In this document: positions 1 to 6,176 of the stretch, one piece after another
Layout of the letters: each line of letters begins with the position of its first letter
Position numbering within the stretch: position 1 is the stretch's first letter
Source of the DNA: Clostridia bacterium
GTDB lineage: Bacteria > Bacillota_A > Clostridia > Oscillospirales > CAG-272
Assembly (NCBI GenBank): GCA_017395725.1
Contig: JAFQOB010000315.1
Coordinates: 1 to 8,502 of the forward strand
Reading direction: 5' to 3'
DNA length: 8,502 nt
Made by a program: the position numbers and the translations under genes
Notes under the pieces: model-generated
Told to the model about the DNA's origin: nothing
Seen by the model: only the letters and a program-made list of their open reading frames with translations
Databases searched by the model: none

Positions 1-27
1 ACCCATAATAATAACAAACTTTTTCAT
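1..27 (-). CDS. 5' end of an unidentified gene running off the left edge
   Basis: An ATG at 25-27 opens a frame reading MKKFVIIMG before the window ends. It is preceded by the Shine-Dalgarno-like AAGGTG (32-37), whose AAGG core lies six bases before the ATG, and by a well-formed promoter at 62-70. These three signals in correct order and spacing are why I call a gene from only nine codons. The start, two lysines followed by hydrophobic residues, could be a signal peptide or the first strand of a cytoplasmic fold; nothing more can be said. It is separated from the nuclease-like gene upstream by a hairpin terminator, so it is probably its own transcription unit. Confidence 0.6.
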
Positions 28-61
28 AATTCACCTTAAATAATATAAAGAGTTCAAAAAT

Positions 62-90
62 ATTATATCACACAAAATAATAATCCACAA
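62..90 (-). promoter_or_regulatory. Extended -10 promoter of the leftmost gene
   Basis: On the minus strand, 62-70 reads TGATATAAT: a perfect TATAAT with the upstream TG of an extended -10 element. A weak -35 match, TTGTGG (85-90), lies 17 bases upstream and overlaps the terminator hairpin. Transcription would start near 55, giving a leader of about 28 bases that contains the AAGGTG ribosome binding site. The 12-base context GTGTGATATAAT is nearly identical to the promoter of the giant exported-protein gene (GTGTGATAAAAT). Confidence 0.5.
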
Positions 91-125
91 GACTAACAAA
101 TGATAATCTTGTGGATTATTTTTTT
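74..125. terminator. Bidirectional intrinsic terminator
   Basis: A perfect 14-base-pair stem is formed by 79-92 (AATAATCCACAAGA) and 107-120 around a 14-base loop. On the plus strand it runs into a T tract at 119-125; on the minus strand it is followed by a weaker ATTTTG run. For the minus-strand hydrolase gene ending at 133 it lies just downstream of the stop and is the natural end of that operon. The stronger T tract on the plus strand suggests it can also stop transcripts arriving from the left. Confidence 0.7.
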
Positions 126-132
126 ATAAAAC

Positions 133-834
133 TCAATTCAAATTAATTGTAGCTATATGGGGTCTGTGGTCTGAAGCTATGATTGCAGGAATATCAGCAT
201 CAACAACTTCAATATCTCGGCTAACAAATATGTAGTCAATTTTTGTAGTAGGTACGTCAGACGGAAAGCTCAAAAGTTGACCGTTAAAATAATTTGCTGT
301 GTCAATCATTCTTTCTCTTATTGGGACTAAAACAGAGTTATCGGGTTTAACGTTAAAATCCCCCATAAGAATACACTTTTCGTCTTCCAAATGCTCTAAT
401 ATGGTATCAACAGCATTGATTTGCTCATCGGGGTGTAGCCCAAAATGCGTAATCAAAACCGTAAGACCGTTTTCGAGTTTAGCTTTTAATACACTGCGAG
501 ATTCATATCTGTGATAATTCTCGTCTCTGGGAGGGTCAGGTATCTTAATAGTTTCAACTTGAGCAAATGGAATTTTCGACAATATGCCGTTTCCGTAAGG
601 GTTTTCACCCTTAACCTTAATTGCTTCAGCGAAATACTTATATTTAATTCCGGTCAACTCCGAGAGAGCGCCAACCTGATCTTCATATGCAGAATCCGCA
701 CCGGCATTTCTCATTTCATTGAGTCCGATAATATCGGCATCACAATCAATTATAGCTTTAGCCATAATATTAAAATCAATTTTACGCTCAATGAAATTCA
801 AACAATGCTGTGTATTAAACGTCATTATTTTCAT
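133..834 (-). CDS. Endonuclease/exonuclease/phosphatase (EEP) family hydrolase
   Basis: A 233-residue metal-dependent phosphoesterase of the DNase I/exonuclease III/sphingomyelinase fold. Visible family motifs, in order: TFNTQH with Asn7; GLNEM with the metal-binding Glu40; the ESRS motif with Arg113; THFGLHP with His130; MGDFN with Asp159 and Asn161; KIDYIF with Asp200; and the terminal SDH, Ser221-Asp222-His223. All expected catalytic positions are present, so the enzyme should be active. Length is normal for a single-domain member. There is no signal peptide or membrane segment, so it is predicted cytoplasmic. AGAGG at 842-846 lies seven bases before the ATG, supporting this start; the stop is TGA. 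It follows the giant exported-protein gene by 15 bases and is probably co-transcribed with it. Substrate cannot be read from sequence: nucleic acid, phosphoinositide-like or other phosphodiesters are all possible. It lacks features that would make it a confident exonuclease III (XthA). Confidence 0.87.
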   Translation of the reverse strand: MKIMTFNTQHCLNFIERKIDFNIMAKAIIDCDADIIGLNEMRNAGADSAYEDQVGALSELTGIKYKYFAEAIKVKGENPYGNGILSKIPFAQVETIKIPDPPRDENYHRYESRSVLKAKLENGLTVLITHFGLHPDEQINAVDTILEHLEDEKCILMGDFNVKPDNSVLVPIRERMIDTANYFNGQLLSFPSDVPTTKIDYIFVSRDIEVVDADIPAIIASDHRPHIATINLN

Positions 835-849
835 AATAAAGCCTCTATT

Positions 850-3800
850 TTATTCAACGGGAAGTAACCAATCATCCTCAAGAATAGTAAGCTGATAGTT
901 TACACTGTTAGTTGAAGTTACTACAGCATAAAAATCGAAAGTACCTTTTGTTCCGGGATAACCGGTTTTATCAATTACGTCTTTGAAGTACTCATTCATA
1001 GCGAGAGGAGCGTTTGCTGCCAACGTATTTTCTCTGATACCAATAGCTCTAACACCATCAGGCTTCATTGTAGCTAAACTAGATGCAGATGAATTCATGT
1101 GTACTCTAACTATCGGTATTTTGTCAGAGTTAGTAGAGTATGTATTAAACCACATTTCCCCCTTGATTCTGACGTATGTATAAGCCTCAAGTGTGTCGGG
1201 CTTAAATAACGTTTTCATATCGTCCCAAGACTCAATTACCGTTACGCTGTCAAGATTATAATTTATAGCATTTCCGCTTGATACAATAGTTTCTTTTATG
1301 TCTGTAGGATTATTGTTTTTAGCAAACTGAAGGAATATCTTGTTTTCACGTCCGTCGCTGAATTTTCTTTGGATAACTCTTGCACAAAGACGGACCAAGT
1401 CGCCTTTAGCATATCCGTATTCGGGATACGTGCCGTATGTTACGCCCTGAACAGCAATCAACTTATCGCTTGATGCGTCTTTAAGTATCAATTCTTTGTT
1501 ATATCCCGCACCCTCATCTGCAACACCTGCAAACAAGCCCTCAACGTATACTAATTTTCCGGCTAATTCTCCGGCCGAAGCACCCGAAAGTACTTCAGCA
1601 ACAGAGAATGTATCTTCAACAGGATTAAAGAGCGATGGAGCGATAGAAGGACGCAAAACTACTGCTTTTTCGTATGTACGGACTTTGGCTAAAACTGTAT
1701 CGAATCTATAAATATGATTAGAACCGCTTACAAACTTGTGTGCTTCAAGACCGTTTTCAACGAGAGTTGCGGCTGTTGCGGTGTTATCTACAGCAACAAG
1801 CTCACCGTTTCCGAGGTATACGTAAAGTCTGTAATTTTCTCCCCAGTTACAGAAAATAAGGTCACCGGGCATAAAGTTATTCTCGAAGTAAATCGGTACA
1901 ACGTCGTCGTATGAAGAAATCTTCGTGCAGTTGTAAAGACGAGGTACTACCATTTCAGCAAGCGCTCCTTGCTGATTCAGAGCAAATACAGTTCCGTTTT
2001 CTACAAAGAGGTTGTCAATAATTGCAGCTGCTGAACCAACACCGAAAATATCGATACCGAGAGCATCTTTGTAAATAGAACTTGCAAGGGTTATAGGATT
2101 ACTGAATGTTGTTGCATTTGTTGCATATTCACGCGCCTTGTCGGCAACAGCATTAAGCTGTTCGTTTATGAAAGCACCAACAGTATTAACAGTTTCAAAA
2201 ATCTTCATACCGCCAACAGTAGTGTTCTTGCTTTCAATAAGAGAACCTACGGGAGTATTTTCTTTAACCTTTGCAGTCCAACGGATTTCAACTGTTTCAA
2301 GAGGACCAATGTTGAACTTCATAGAAACCGTTTGTCCGTCAACTGTCAAGTTCTTATTACTTGAAACGAACGTAAGATTATCCGAAAGAATATCTTCAAA
2401 TACAACGTCTGTATAAGAGTTTGCGGAATGGTTTTGGATACTTGCAACGTATGTTATTTCTCCGCCGGGGGCAACAGATGCACTCAAACCGGGAAGAATT
2501 GTCTTGTCAACGTTGATACCTGCAATCTTCATACGGTTAACAGTTTTTTCTGTAGGAGTAAGATTGTTATTCAAAGGACGGAGAATGGAGATACTGCGTA
2601 TTACGTCAGAACTGTCATTCTTCATAAGATATCTTGAACTGCTTGTATTTTCAAAAAGTTCATAAGCAAACAATCTTTGTACAGAGCCCTGAAGCTTTTC
2701 GTTAAAGTCACATCTGTCTTTATTGTATGCACTGTCGGGATTAGTAGAATTGGGTGTTTCAGATTTACCCGTACTGTGCAAGAACAAGCCGTCTCCCATA
2801 TAAAGCATCGAATGACCGGAAACCTCACTTGATCCACCGTGTCTGTATGTTAGAATATCGCCGGGTTGTAGGCTATCATATATTTCTTTCAAAGCCGCTG
2901 CTTTTTCTTCATCGGTTGTGTAATCAGTCGCCATCCAATATCCAACCACATCAGCTTTCTTGCCAACATTTTCTTTTGCATAAGCAGTATAGTTAGATGT
3001 TTTACAAGCTAATTCCGTTAGCGGTACACCGAGGATGTTCACACCGAATGCTTCGTAGTAAACGTTGTGAACGTAGGAACTGCAGTCTGTATAGAAGGTC
3101 TGCTGTTTTGTTGCTTGTTCGGGAGACCAGTTTTCACTGCGGTATCTGTTCTGGTCGTAAAGAAGCTGTGTTCCCTGACGGAAGTATGCATAAGCCACTT
3201 CTTCTACTATGTCGAAATTATCTTTAATTTCAATCGTTTTATCGCTGCCCATCAACCAATCGGAATCAAGAACAGTAATATAGAAATAAGAGCTGTTTAC
3301 AGTTGTAACAACTGCGTAGAAATCAAGGTTATCTTTCCAGTCATCTTTGTTAGTCAATCCGCCGGGAGAAGACGCATTCATAACAATCTTTTCGAAATAT
3401 GAAGTCAACGCCGTAGGTACGTTTGCATCCATCATAGATCTTCTGAAAGCAATGGTTCGTGCACCGTCGGGAGCCATTTTTGCAGCAGAGGTCGCGCTTC
3501 CGTTCATAGTCAAACGGTAGAGGTTAACAGCATCACCGGTCTTAGCGTATGAATTGCACCAAAAATCGCCGGTAAGACGAACGTAAGTATAGGGTTCCAT
3601 AGTTTCAGCATTGAAGAAACTCTTCATTTCTGTCCAGCTTGATACTAGTGTTACGCCGTCAAAAGTATAATTCATCTCGTTATTACGAGAAACAATTGTA
3701 TCGGCAATATTAGCGGGATTATTGTCAGCAAATTCAAGATAGATTTTATTTTGACCGTTGTCGGTAAAGTTTTCGCAAACAACGGTGCCGTAAAGCTGAA

Positions 3801-5814
3801 CAAGGTCACCCTTTTCATAGCCATAATCGGGGAATTTACCGTATGTAACGTTTTGAACAGCAATAAGCTTATCACTCTCAACGTCTTTAAGAATAATTTC
3901 CTGAGGAGCGTCGCTTCCCTCGTCGGAAACACCGGCAAACAAGCCTTCTACCAAAACTTTAAGACCTGTCAATTCACCGGTTTCTGCTCTTGTAAGAGTT
4001 TCGCTTACAGAGAACGCGCCGTCTTGCTCAAATTTGTTATCAAATACAACAACGTACTGGAAGAACTTATTTAACCCCATATTTGAGTGCTGCGTGTAAA
4101 ATTTATAAGCCGAGTATGTACAGTATCCGTCCTGATAACCATCCCAATAATCACAAGGGTCTGCACAAATTATAACGTCATCATAGATATAATCCGTGCC
4201 CATATCGTCAAGTCCGATAGCCGTCATAAAATGACCGCTTCCCATAGCCGTCGCTATCGCAATAGGTCTACCGGCAGAAAGGTTTGAACGTAAAAATGCC
4301 ATATAACTTTCATAAGATGTAAATTCTGGCGTTTCATATCTGGGGGAATGAGTGCCTTTTGAGCGATAACTAAGCTGTTCTAAAGCTTTTTGGTGTGTTT
4401 CAGCGTCTGTTCCCACGCCTTTTATCGAACTTCCGGAAATTCCTTCATATACGTTTAAATAAGAAAGTTCAAAATCATAATACGATTCACTAACATTATA
4501 TCCGTAATACTTCAACATAGAGCCCACAGCACAAATACCGCAAGAAGAAGCCATAGTCTGCTGTAATATAGTATAATTCGGCAACAGAACCCTCGAGCCT
4601 TCACTGCCCATATTGTAAAAATCATTTATCTTGTAGTAATTGGTATGGGTGTGGTTGTAATAACCATTTCCGGAACTAATAGTTCCATAAAGAGCACTGT
4701 CTCTTGTTCCGCCGTAAGTACCATCGGGATTCAAAGGCAAATGTAAATCATAAAGTGTCTGCTTTACAGTTGTGTCTACAGGCTGATAATCATATTCTAT
4801 GTCAATATTAGGGTCAATGATTATGTAGCTGTATTTATCGTGTTGAGTACCTGTGTTGAAATCAAGATTCCTGAACCATACGATAAAGTCAACAGCTCTT
4901 TCGGTATTAAAACCGTCCTGGAGATGGTCAAATCCGTCATTCGGGTCAGCAAAGATAATTACGTCATCTTTAAATGTTTCGGTCTCTTCACCGGTTGTAG
5001 TTAACTTAACATTTCCAAGTGTGTCATATCCTGCAACCAGCTTCCAGCCGTATCCATTTGGACCTTGGTATCTTACTAATACAAATTTGCCATCTTTTAT
5101 GCTGTCAACACACATACTCTTTGTTGCACCGTAAAGCGTAGCCAAGTTTGTATTACCTGCTGTAACAAAATCTATGCTTGTGTTATCTGTTGTATATCCG
5201 AGGTTTAAAGCTTCAATGAGCTTCATAAGACCTTCTTCTGTAGTACCGTTTCCGTAAACCGTTGTACCGTTTACTTCTTCGTACAATTTAAGAAGTTCAA
5301 GCTCGGTATACTGCTCTTTTACGTCTTCACCAACGTAGTTTAACATCATCATCAAGCAAGCAATACCGCTTGTATCCTGCATTGTCTGCTGATATGACTT
5401 AAAGTTCGGGAAAATAATTCTTTCATCGGTCGAGGTCATATTATACCAATCATTATTAATAGTATAATAATCGGAATTTTCAACGTTATATTTTCCGTTC
5501 AAAGGAGCACCTTCGCCATACGTAGCAGCATCCAAAGAACCGCCGTATGAACCGTCACTATTTGTAATCAATGACTCAGGAGCTTCAGGCGTATAATGCC
5601 CTCCTTGCTTCAAGAGAATCAACGCATCAAAAACGTCTATATCTCCGTCTCCGTCAACGTCGCCGTTTTCGGGTTCTTCACCGTTTCCGACTACGTAGTT
5701 AATAATAGCCGCAGGTTCTGCCCAAACAGTAGACGCACCAATAACCACTACCGCTAAAAGCAGTAGTACGGTAGTCAACGTGATAGAAATAAGAATTCTT
5801 TTCCTCTTTTTCAT
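850..5814 (-). CDS. Giant exported multidomain protein with paired C39-like and NlpC/P60-like domains
   Basis: A 1654-residue exported protein. Order: signal peptide (1-32), single dockerin-like repeat (51-72), degenerate C39-like peptidase (about 86-345), intact C39-like peptidase (about 360-599; Cys425, His528, Asp552), OB-like module (600-857), NlpC/P60 domain (about 868-1085; Cys911, His1001, His1013), DUF11-like domain (about 1095-1215), degenerate NlpC/P60-like domain (about 1218-1398), second OB-like module (1402-1654). There is no C-terminal membrane anchor or LPXTG motif, so it is probably released or held by the dockerin-like repeat. NlpC/P60 enzymes usually cut peptidoglycan stem peptides; C39-like enzymes are cysteine peptidases. 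A cell-wall or extracellular protein-processing role is inferred; the true substrate is unknown. I chose the ATG at 5812-5814 because GGAG (5822-5825) lies seven bases upstream and the basic n-region starts right there. An in-frame GTG at 5853 has no ribosome binding site. The EEP hydrolase gene follows after 15 bases. Confidence 0.88.
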   Translation of the reverse strand: MKKRKRILISITLTTVLLLLAVVVIGASTVWAEPAAIINYVVGNGEEPENGDVDGDGDIDVFDALILLKQGGHYTPEAPESLITNSDGSYGGSLDAATYGEGAPLNGKYNVENSDYYTINNDWYNMTSTDERIIFPNFKSYQQTMQDTSGIACLMMMLNYVGEDVKEQYTELELLKLYEEVNGTTVYGNGTTEEGLMKLIEALNLGYTTDNTSIDFVTAGNTNLATLYGATKSMCVDSIKDGKFVLVRYQGPNGYGWKLVAGYDTLGNVKLTTTGEETETFKDDVIIFADPNDGFDHLQDGFNTERAVDFIVWFRNLDFNTGTQHDKYSYIIIDPNIDIEYDYQPVDTTVKQTLYDLHLPLNPDGTYGGTRDSALYGTISSGNGYYNHTHTNYYKINDFYNMGSEGSRVLLPNYTILQQTMASSCGICAVGSMLKYYGYNVSESYYDFELSYLNVYEGISGSSIKGVGTDAETHQKALEQLSYRSKGTHSPRYETPEFTSYESYMAFLRSNLSAGRPIAIATAMGSGHFMTAIGLDDMGTDYIYDDVIICADPCDYWDGYQDGYCTYSAYKFYTQHSNMGLNKFFQYVVVFDNKFEQDGAFSVSETLTRAETGELTGLKVLVEGLFAGVSDEGSDAPQEIILKDVESDKLIAVQNVTYGKFPDYGYEKGDLVQLYGTVVCENFTDNGQNKIYLEFADNNPANIADTIVSRNNEMNYTFDGVTLVSSWTEMKSFFNAETMEPYTYVRLTGDFWCNSYAKTGDAVNLYRLTMNGSATSAAKMAPDGARTIAFRRSMMDANVPTALTSYFEKIVMNASSPGGLTNKDDWKDNLDFYAVVTTVNSSYFYITVLDSDWLMGSDKTIEIKDNFDIVEEVAYAYFRQGTQLLYDQNRYRSENWSPEQATKQQTFYTDCSSYVHNVYYEAFGVNILGVPLTELACKTSNYTAYAKENVGKKADVVGYWMATDYTTDEEKAAALKEIYDSLQPGDILTYRHGGSSEVSGHSMLYMGDGLFLHSTGKSETPNSTNPDSAYNKDRCDFNEKLQGSVQRLFAYELFENTSSSRYLMKNDSSDVIRSISILRPLNNNLTPTEKTVNRMKIAGINVDKTILPGLSASVAPGGEITYVASIQNHSANSYTDVVFEDILSDNLTFVSSNKNLTVDGQTVSMKFNIGPLETVEIRWTAKVKENTPVGSLIESKNTTVGGMKIFETVNTVGAFINEQLNAVADKAREYATNATTFSNPITLASSIYKDALGIDIFGVGSAAAIIDNLFVENGTVFALNQQGALAEMVVPRLYNCTKISSYDDVVPIYFENNFMPGDLIFCNWGENYRLYVYLGNGELVAVDNTATAATLVENGLEAHKFVSGSNHIYRFDTVLAKVRTYEKAVVLRPSIAPSLFNPVEDTFSVAEVLSGASAGELAGKLVYVEGLFAGVADEGAGYNKELILKDASSDKLIAVQGVTYGTYPEYGYAKGDLVRLCARVIQRKFSDGRENKIFLQFAKNNNPTDIKETIVSSGNAINYNLDSVTVIESWDDMKTLFKPDTLEAYTYVRIKGEMWFNTYSTNSDKIPIVRVHMNSSASSLATMKPDGVRAIGIRENTLAANAPLAMNEYFKDVIDKTGYPGTKGTFDFYAVVTSTNSVNYQLTILEDDWLLPVE
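853..1611 (-). other. OB-like beta module, copy 2
   Basis: Residues 1402-1654, at the extreme C-terminus. It aligns end to end with copy 1: FSVAEVLSG with FSVSETLTR, VYVEGLFAGVADEG with VLVEGLFAGVSDEG, SDKLIAVQGVTYG with SDKLIAVQNVTYG, AYTYVRIKGEMW with PYTYVRLTGDFW, and LTILEDDWL with ITVLDSDWL. Roughly half of the residues match by eye. The protein ends seven residues after the last strand with no anchor. Confidence 0.7.
1621..2163 (-). other. Degenerate NlpC/P60-like domain
   Basis: Residues about 1218-1398. It keeps the shape of the first NlpC/P60 copy: IYKDALGIDIFG against VYYEAFGVNILG, FMPGDLIF against LQPGDILT, and YVYLGNGELVA against MLYMGDGLFLH. The catalytic positions are replaced: Pro1240 (codon 2095-2097) for Cys, Arg1329 (1828-1830) for the first His and Ala1341 (1792-1794) for the second. 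The Arg-Ala spacing of 12 equals the His-His spacing in the intact copy. It should be non-catalytic. Confidence 0.68.
2170..2532 (-). other. DUF11-like/CARDB-like beta-sandwich domain
   Basis: Residues about 1095-1215. The run SVAPGGEITYVASIQNHSA, then VVFEDILSDNLTFVSSN, then FNIGPLETVEIRWTAKV, matches the DUF11 pattern found in bacterial surface proteins (G..v.Y.....N......v.D.l......fvs). It probably acts as a spacer between the two NlpC/P60-like domains. Confidence 0.7.
2560..3213 (-). other. Intact NlpC/P60 domain
   Basis: Residues about 868-1085. FYTDCSSYVHNVYYEAFG has the nucleophile Cys911 in the family's DCSS/DCSG setting. LQPGDILTY is the usual PGD motif, GHSMLYMGDG supplies His1001, and LFLHSTG supplies His1013, twelve residues later as expected for the third polar residue. 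All three catalytic positions are present. It lies between OB-like module 1 and the DUF11-like domain. Confidence 0.8.
3244..4017 (-). other. OB-like beta module, copy 1
   Basis: Residues 600-857. The first half (VLVEGLFAGVSDEG, then IILKDVESDKLIAVQ, then YGYEKGDLVQLYGTV) has the strand pattern of an OB fold of the kind found in secreted nucleases and other exported proteins. The second half (YTYVRLTGDFW to FYITVLDSDWL) looks like another small beta-barrel. The whole unit recurs at the C-terminus. OB assignment is by strand pattern and the VxG..GDLV motif, not by a profile search. Confidence 0.55.
4018..4737 (-). other. Intact C39/papain-like peptidase domain (copy 2)
   Basis: Residues about 360-599. 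The nucleophile motif QQTMASSCGICAVGSMLKYY has Cys425 at the start of a helix, preceded by Gln residues that could form the oxyanion hole. GSGHFMTAIG supplies His528, and ICADPCD supplies Asp552. This Q...C...H...D order is that of C39-type and related papain-fold peptidases. No transporter transmembrane or ATPase domains follow, so it is not a bacteriocin exporter peptidase but a free extracellular one. Confidence 0.72.
4780..5559 (-). other. Degenerate C39/papain-like peptidase domain (copy 1)
   Basis: Residues about 86-345. It aligns along its whole length with the following copy: DGSYGG and DGTYGG at the start, YTINNDWYNM with YKINDFYNM, QQTMQDTSGIAC with QQTMASSCGIC, and DDVIIFADPND with DDVIICADPCD. 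At the nucleophile position it has Ser149 (codon 5368-5370) in place of Cys, and at the histidine position Trp257 (codon 5044-5046). Asp290 is kept. The fold therefore looks preserved but cysteine-peptidase chemistry is lost. Confidence 0.72.
5599..5664 (-). other. Single dockerin-like calcium-binding repeat at the N-terminus
   Basis: Residues 51-72 begin GDVDGDGDIDVFDA, with acidic residues at loop positions 1, 3, 5, 7, 9 and 12 (Asp52, 54, 56, 58, 60, 63), followed by the helix LILLKQGG. This matches one half of a type I dockerin. Known dockerins normally have two such repeats, usually at the C-terminus; here there is one, right after the signal peptide. It may be a calcium-binding linker rather than a cohesin-binding dockerin. 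Confidence 0.75.
5719..5814 (-). other. Signal peptide of the giant protein
   Basis: Residues 1-32: a basic start (KKRKR), a hydrophobic core rich in Leu, Val and Ile (residues 7-25), and a polar end GASTVWA with Val at -3 and Ala at -1 before Glu33. This is a classical Sec/type I signal peptidase pattern. There is no lipobox cysteine, so it is not a lipoprotein. Confidence 0.85.
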
Positions 5815-5838
5815 AAACTCACTCCACTTTATAATTTT

Positions 5839-5861
5839 AACAGATAAAGACACAATCTGTT
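5839..5861 (-). promoter_or_regulatory. Small hairpin at the start of the giant gene's leader
   Basis: AACAGAT (5839-5845) and ATCTGTT (5855-5861) are perfect inverted repeats of seven bases around a nine-base loop. They lie just after the predicted transcription start (about 5862) and 14 bases before the ribosome binding site. It could be an mRNA-stabilising 5' hairpin or an operator; a chance match is possible. Confidence 0.25.
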
Positions 5862-5868
5862 TATTATT

Positions 5869-5897
5869 ATTTTATCACACTATAAATATCAAAAGCA
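5869..5897 (-). promoter_or_regulatory. Promoter of the giant exported-protein operon
   Basis: On the minus strand, 5869-5877 reads TGATAAAAT, an extended -10 element whose hexamer TAAAAT matches TATAAT at five of six positions. The -35 region 17 bases upstream (TGCTTT, 5892-5897) is poor, as is common for extended -10 promoters. Predicted start near 5862 gives a leader of about 48 bases. Another reading, TTGATA (5887-5892) with TAATAA (5864-5869), has 17-base spacing but a worse -10. Confidence 0.45.
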
Positions 5898-6044
5898 AGA
5901 CAAATCTTTGCATCTTTCGGACATATATTGCTCAGTTTTTCGTTTTTAAGTCAAAAGTAACAACAATTAACGTCAAGAATTGGTACATTTGACATATATC
6001 AATTTTTAATAATAAAACCACAAAAAGAAAAATAATTAATCATT
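5878..6044. other. AT-rich intergenic stretch upstream of the giant gene
   Basis: Part of the 428-base gap between 5815 and 6242. Apart from the -35 regions and the possible plus-strand promoter noted separately, it holds a nine-base direct repeat GACATATAT at 5920-5928 and 5991-5999, which could be a regulator site or chance. No open frame with a ribosome binding site was seen on either strand. Confidence 0.4.
5989..6018 (+). promoter_or_regulatory. Possible plus-strand promoter facing the structured element
   Basis: A perfect -35 box TTGACA (5989-5994) is followed after 18 bases by TAAAAC (6013-6018), four of six matches to TATAAT. Transcription would start near 6025, about 20 bases before the structured element at 6045. 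In such AT-rich DNA this can occur by chance. Confidence 0.25.
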
Positions 6045-6176
6045 ACCACCAGCTAAATCGGTTAGTTTGCTCAGGTGTATGGCACTCTATAAGCCTTCTC
6101 CGCTGGAGAAGGTTTCGTTGCGGCAAAATTGCTCAACGGCAAAAGCCTTTTTTGAACCACCGGCTTAGCTGGTGGT
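6045..6176 (+). repeat. Structured 132-base element bounded by inverted repeats (MITE-like or small RNA)
   Basis: The ends are perfect 12-base inverted repeats: ACCACCAGCTAA (6045-6056) and TTAGCTGGTGGT (6165-6176). Inside is an 11-base-pair hairpin with one G-U pair and a three-base loop (6091-6101 with 6105-6115, core CCTTCTCC/GGAGAAGG), a smaller stem (6117-6120 with 6134-6137), and a 5' hairpin (6051-6056 with 6062-6067). The heptamer TTGCTCA occurs twice (6067-6073, 6129-6135). It is more GC-rich than the DNA around it and has no open frame. The CCTTCTCC/GGAGAAGG core resembles dispersed intergenic elements I recall from gut Clostridia genomes (memory, not checked). No target-site duplication is visible. 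It could be a non-autonomous transposon, a remnant of an IS200/IS605-type end, or a small RNA gene. Confidence 0.55.

Noticed and set aside
511..867. Plus-strand 118-codon frame opposite the EEP gene
   Set aside because: Antisense to a gene with all its catalytic motifs in place, and its translation looks like a random shadow.
4018..5559. Bacteriocin-exporter (ABC transporter) C39 peptidase
   Set aside because: There are no transporter membrane helices or Walker motifs; the domains sit in an exported protein behind a signal peptide.
5815..5853. GTG at 5853 as the start of the giant gene, adding 13 residues
   Set aside because: No ribosome binding site precedes it, it would put a non-basic segment before the signal peptide, and the ATG at 5814 has GGAG at ideal distance.
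6045..6176. CRISPR repeat or tRNA-like element
   Set aside because: There is a single palindromic element with no regularly spaced repeats, and no cloverleaf with an anticodon arm can be drawn.
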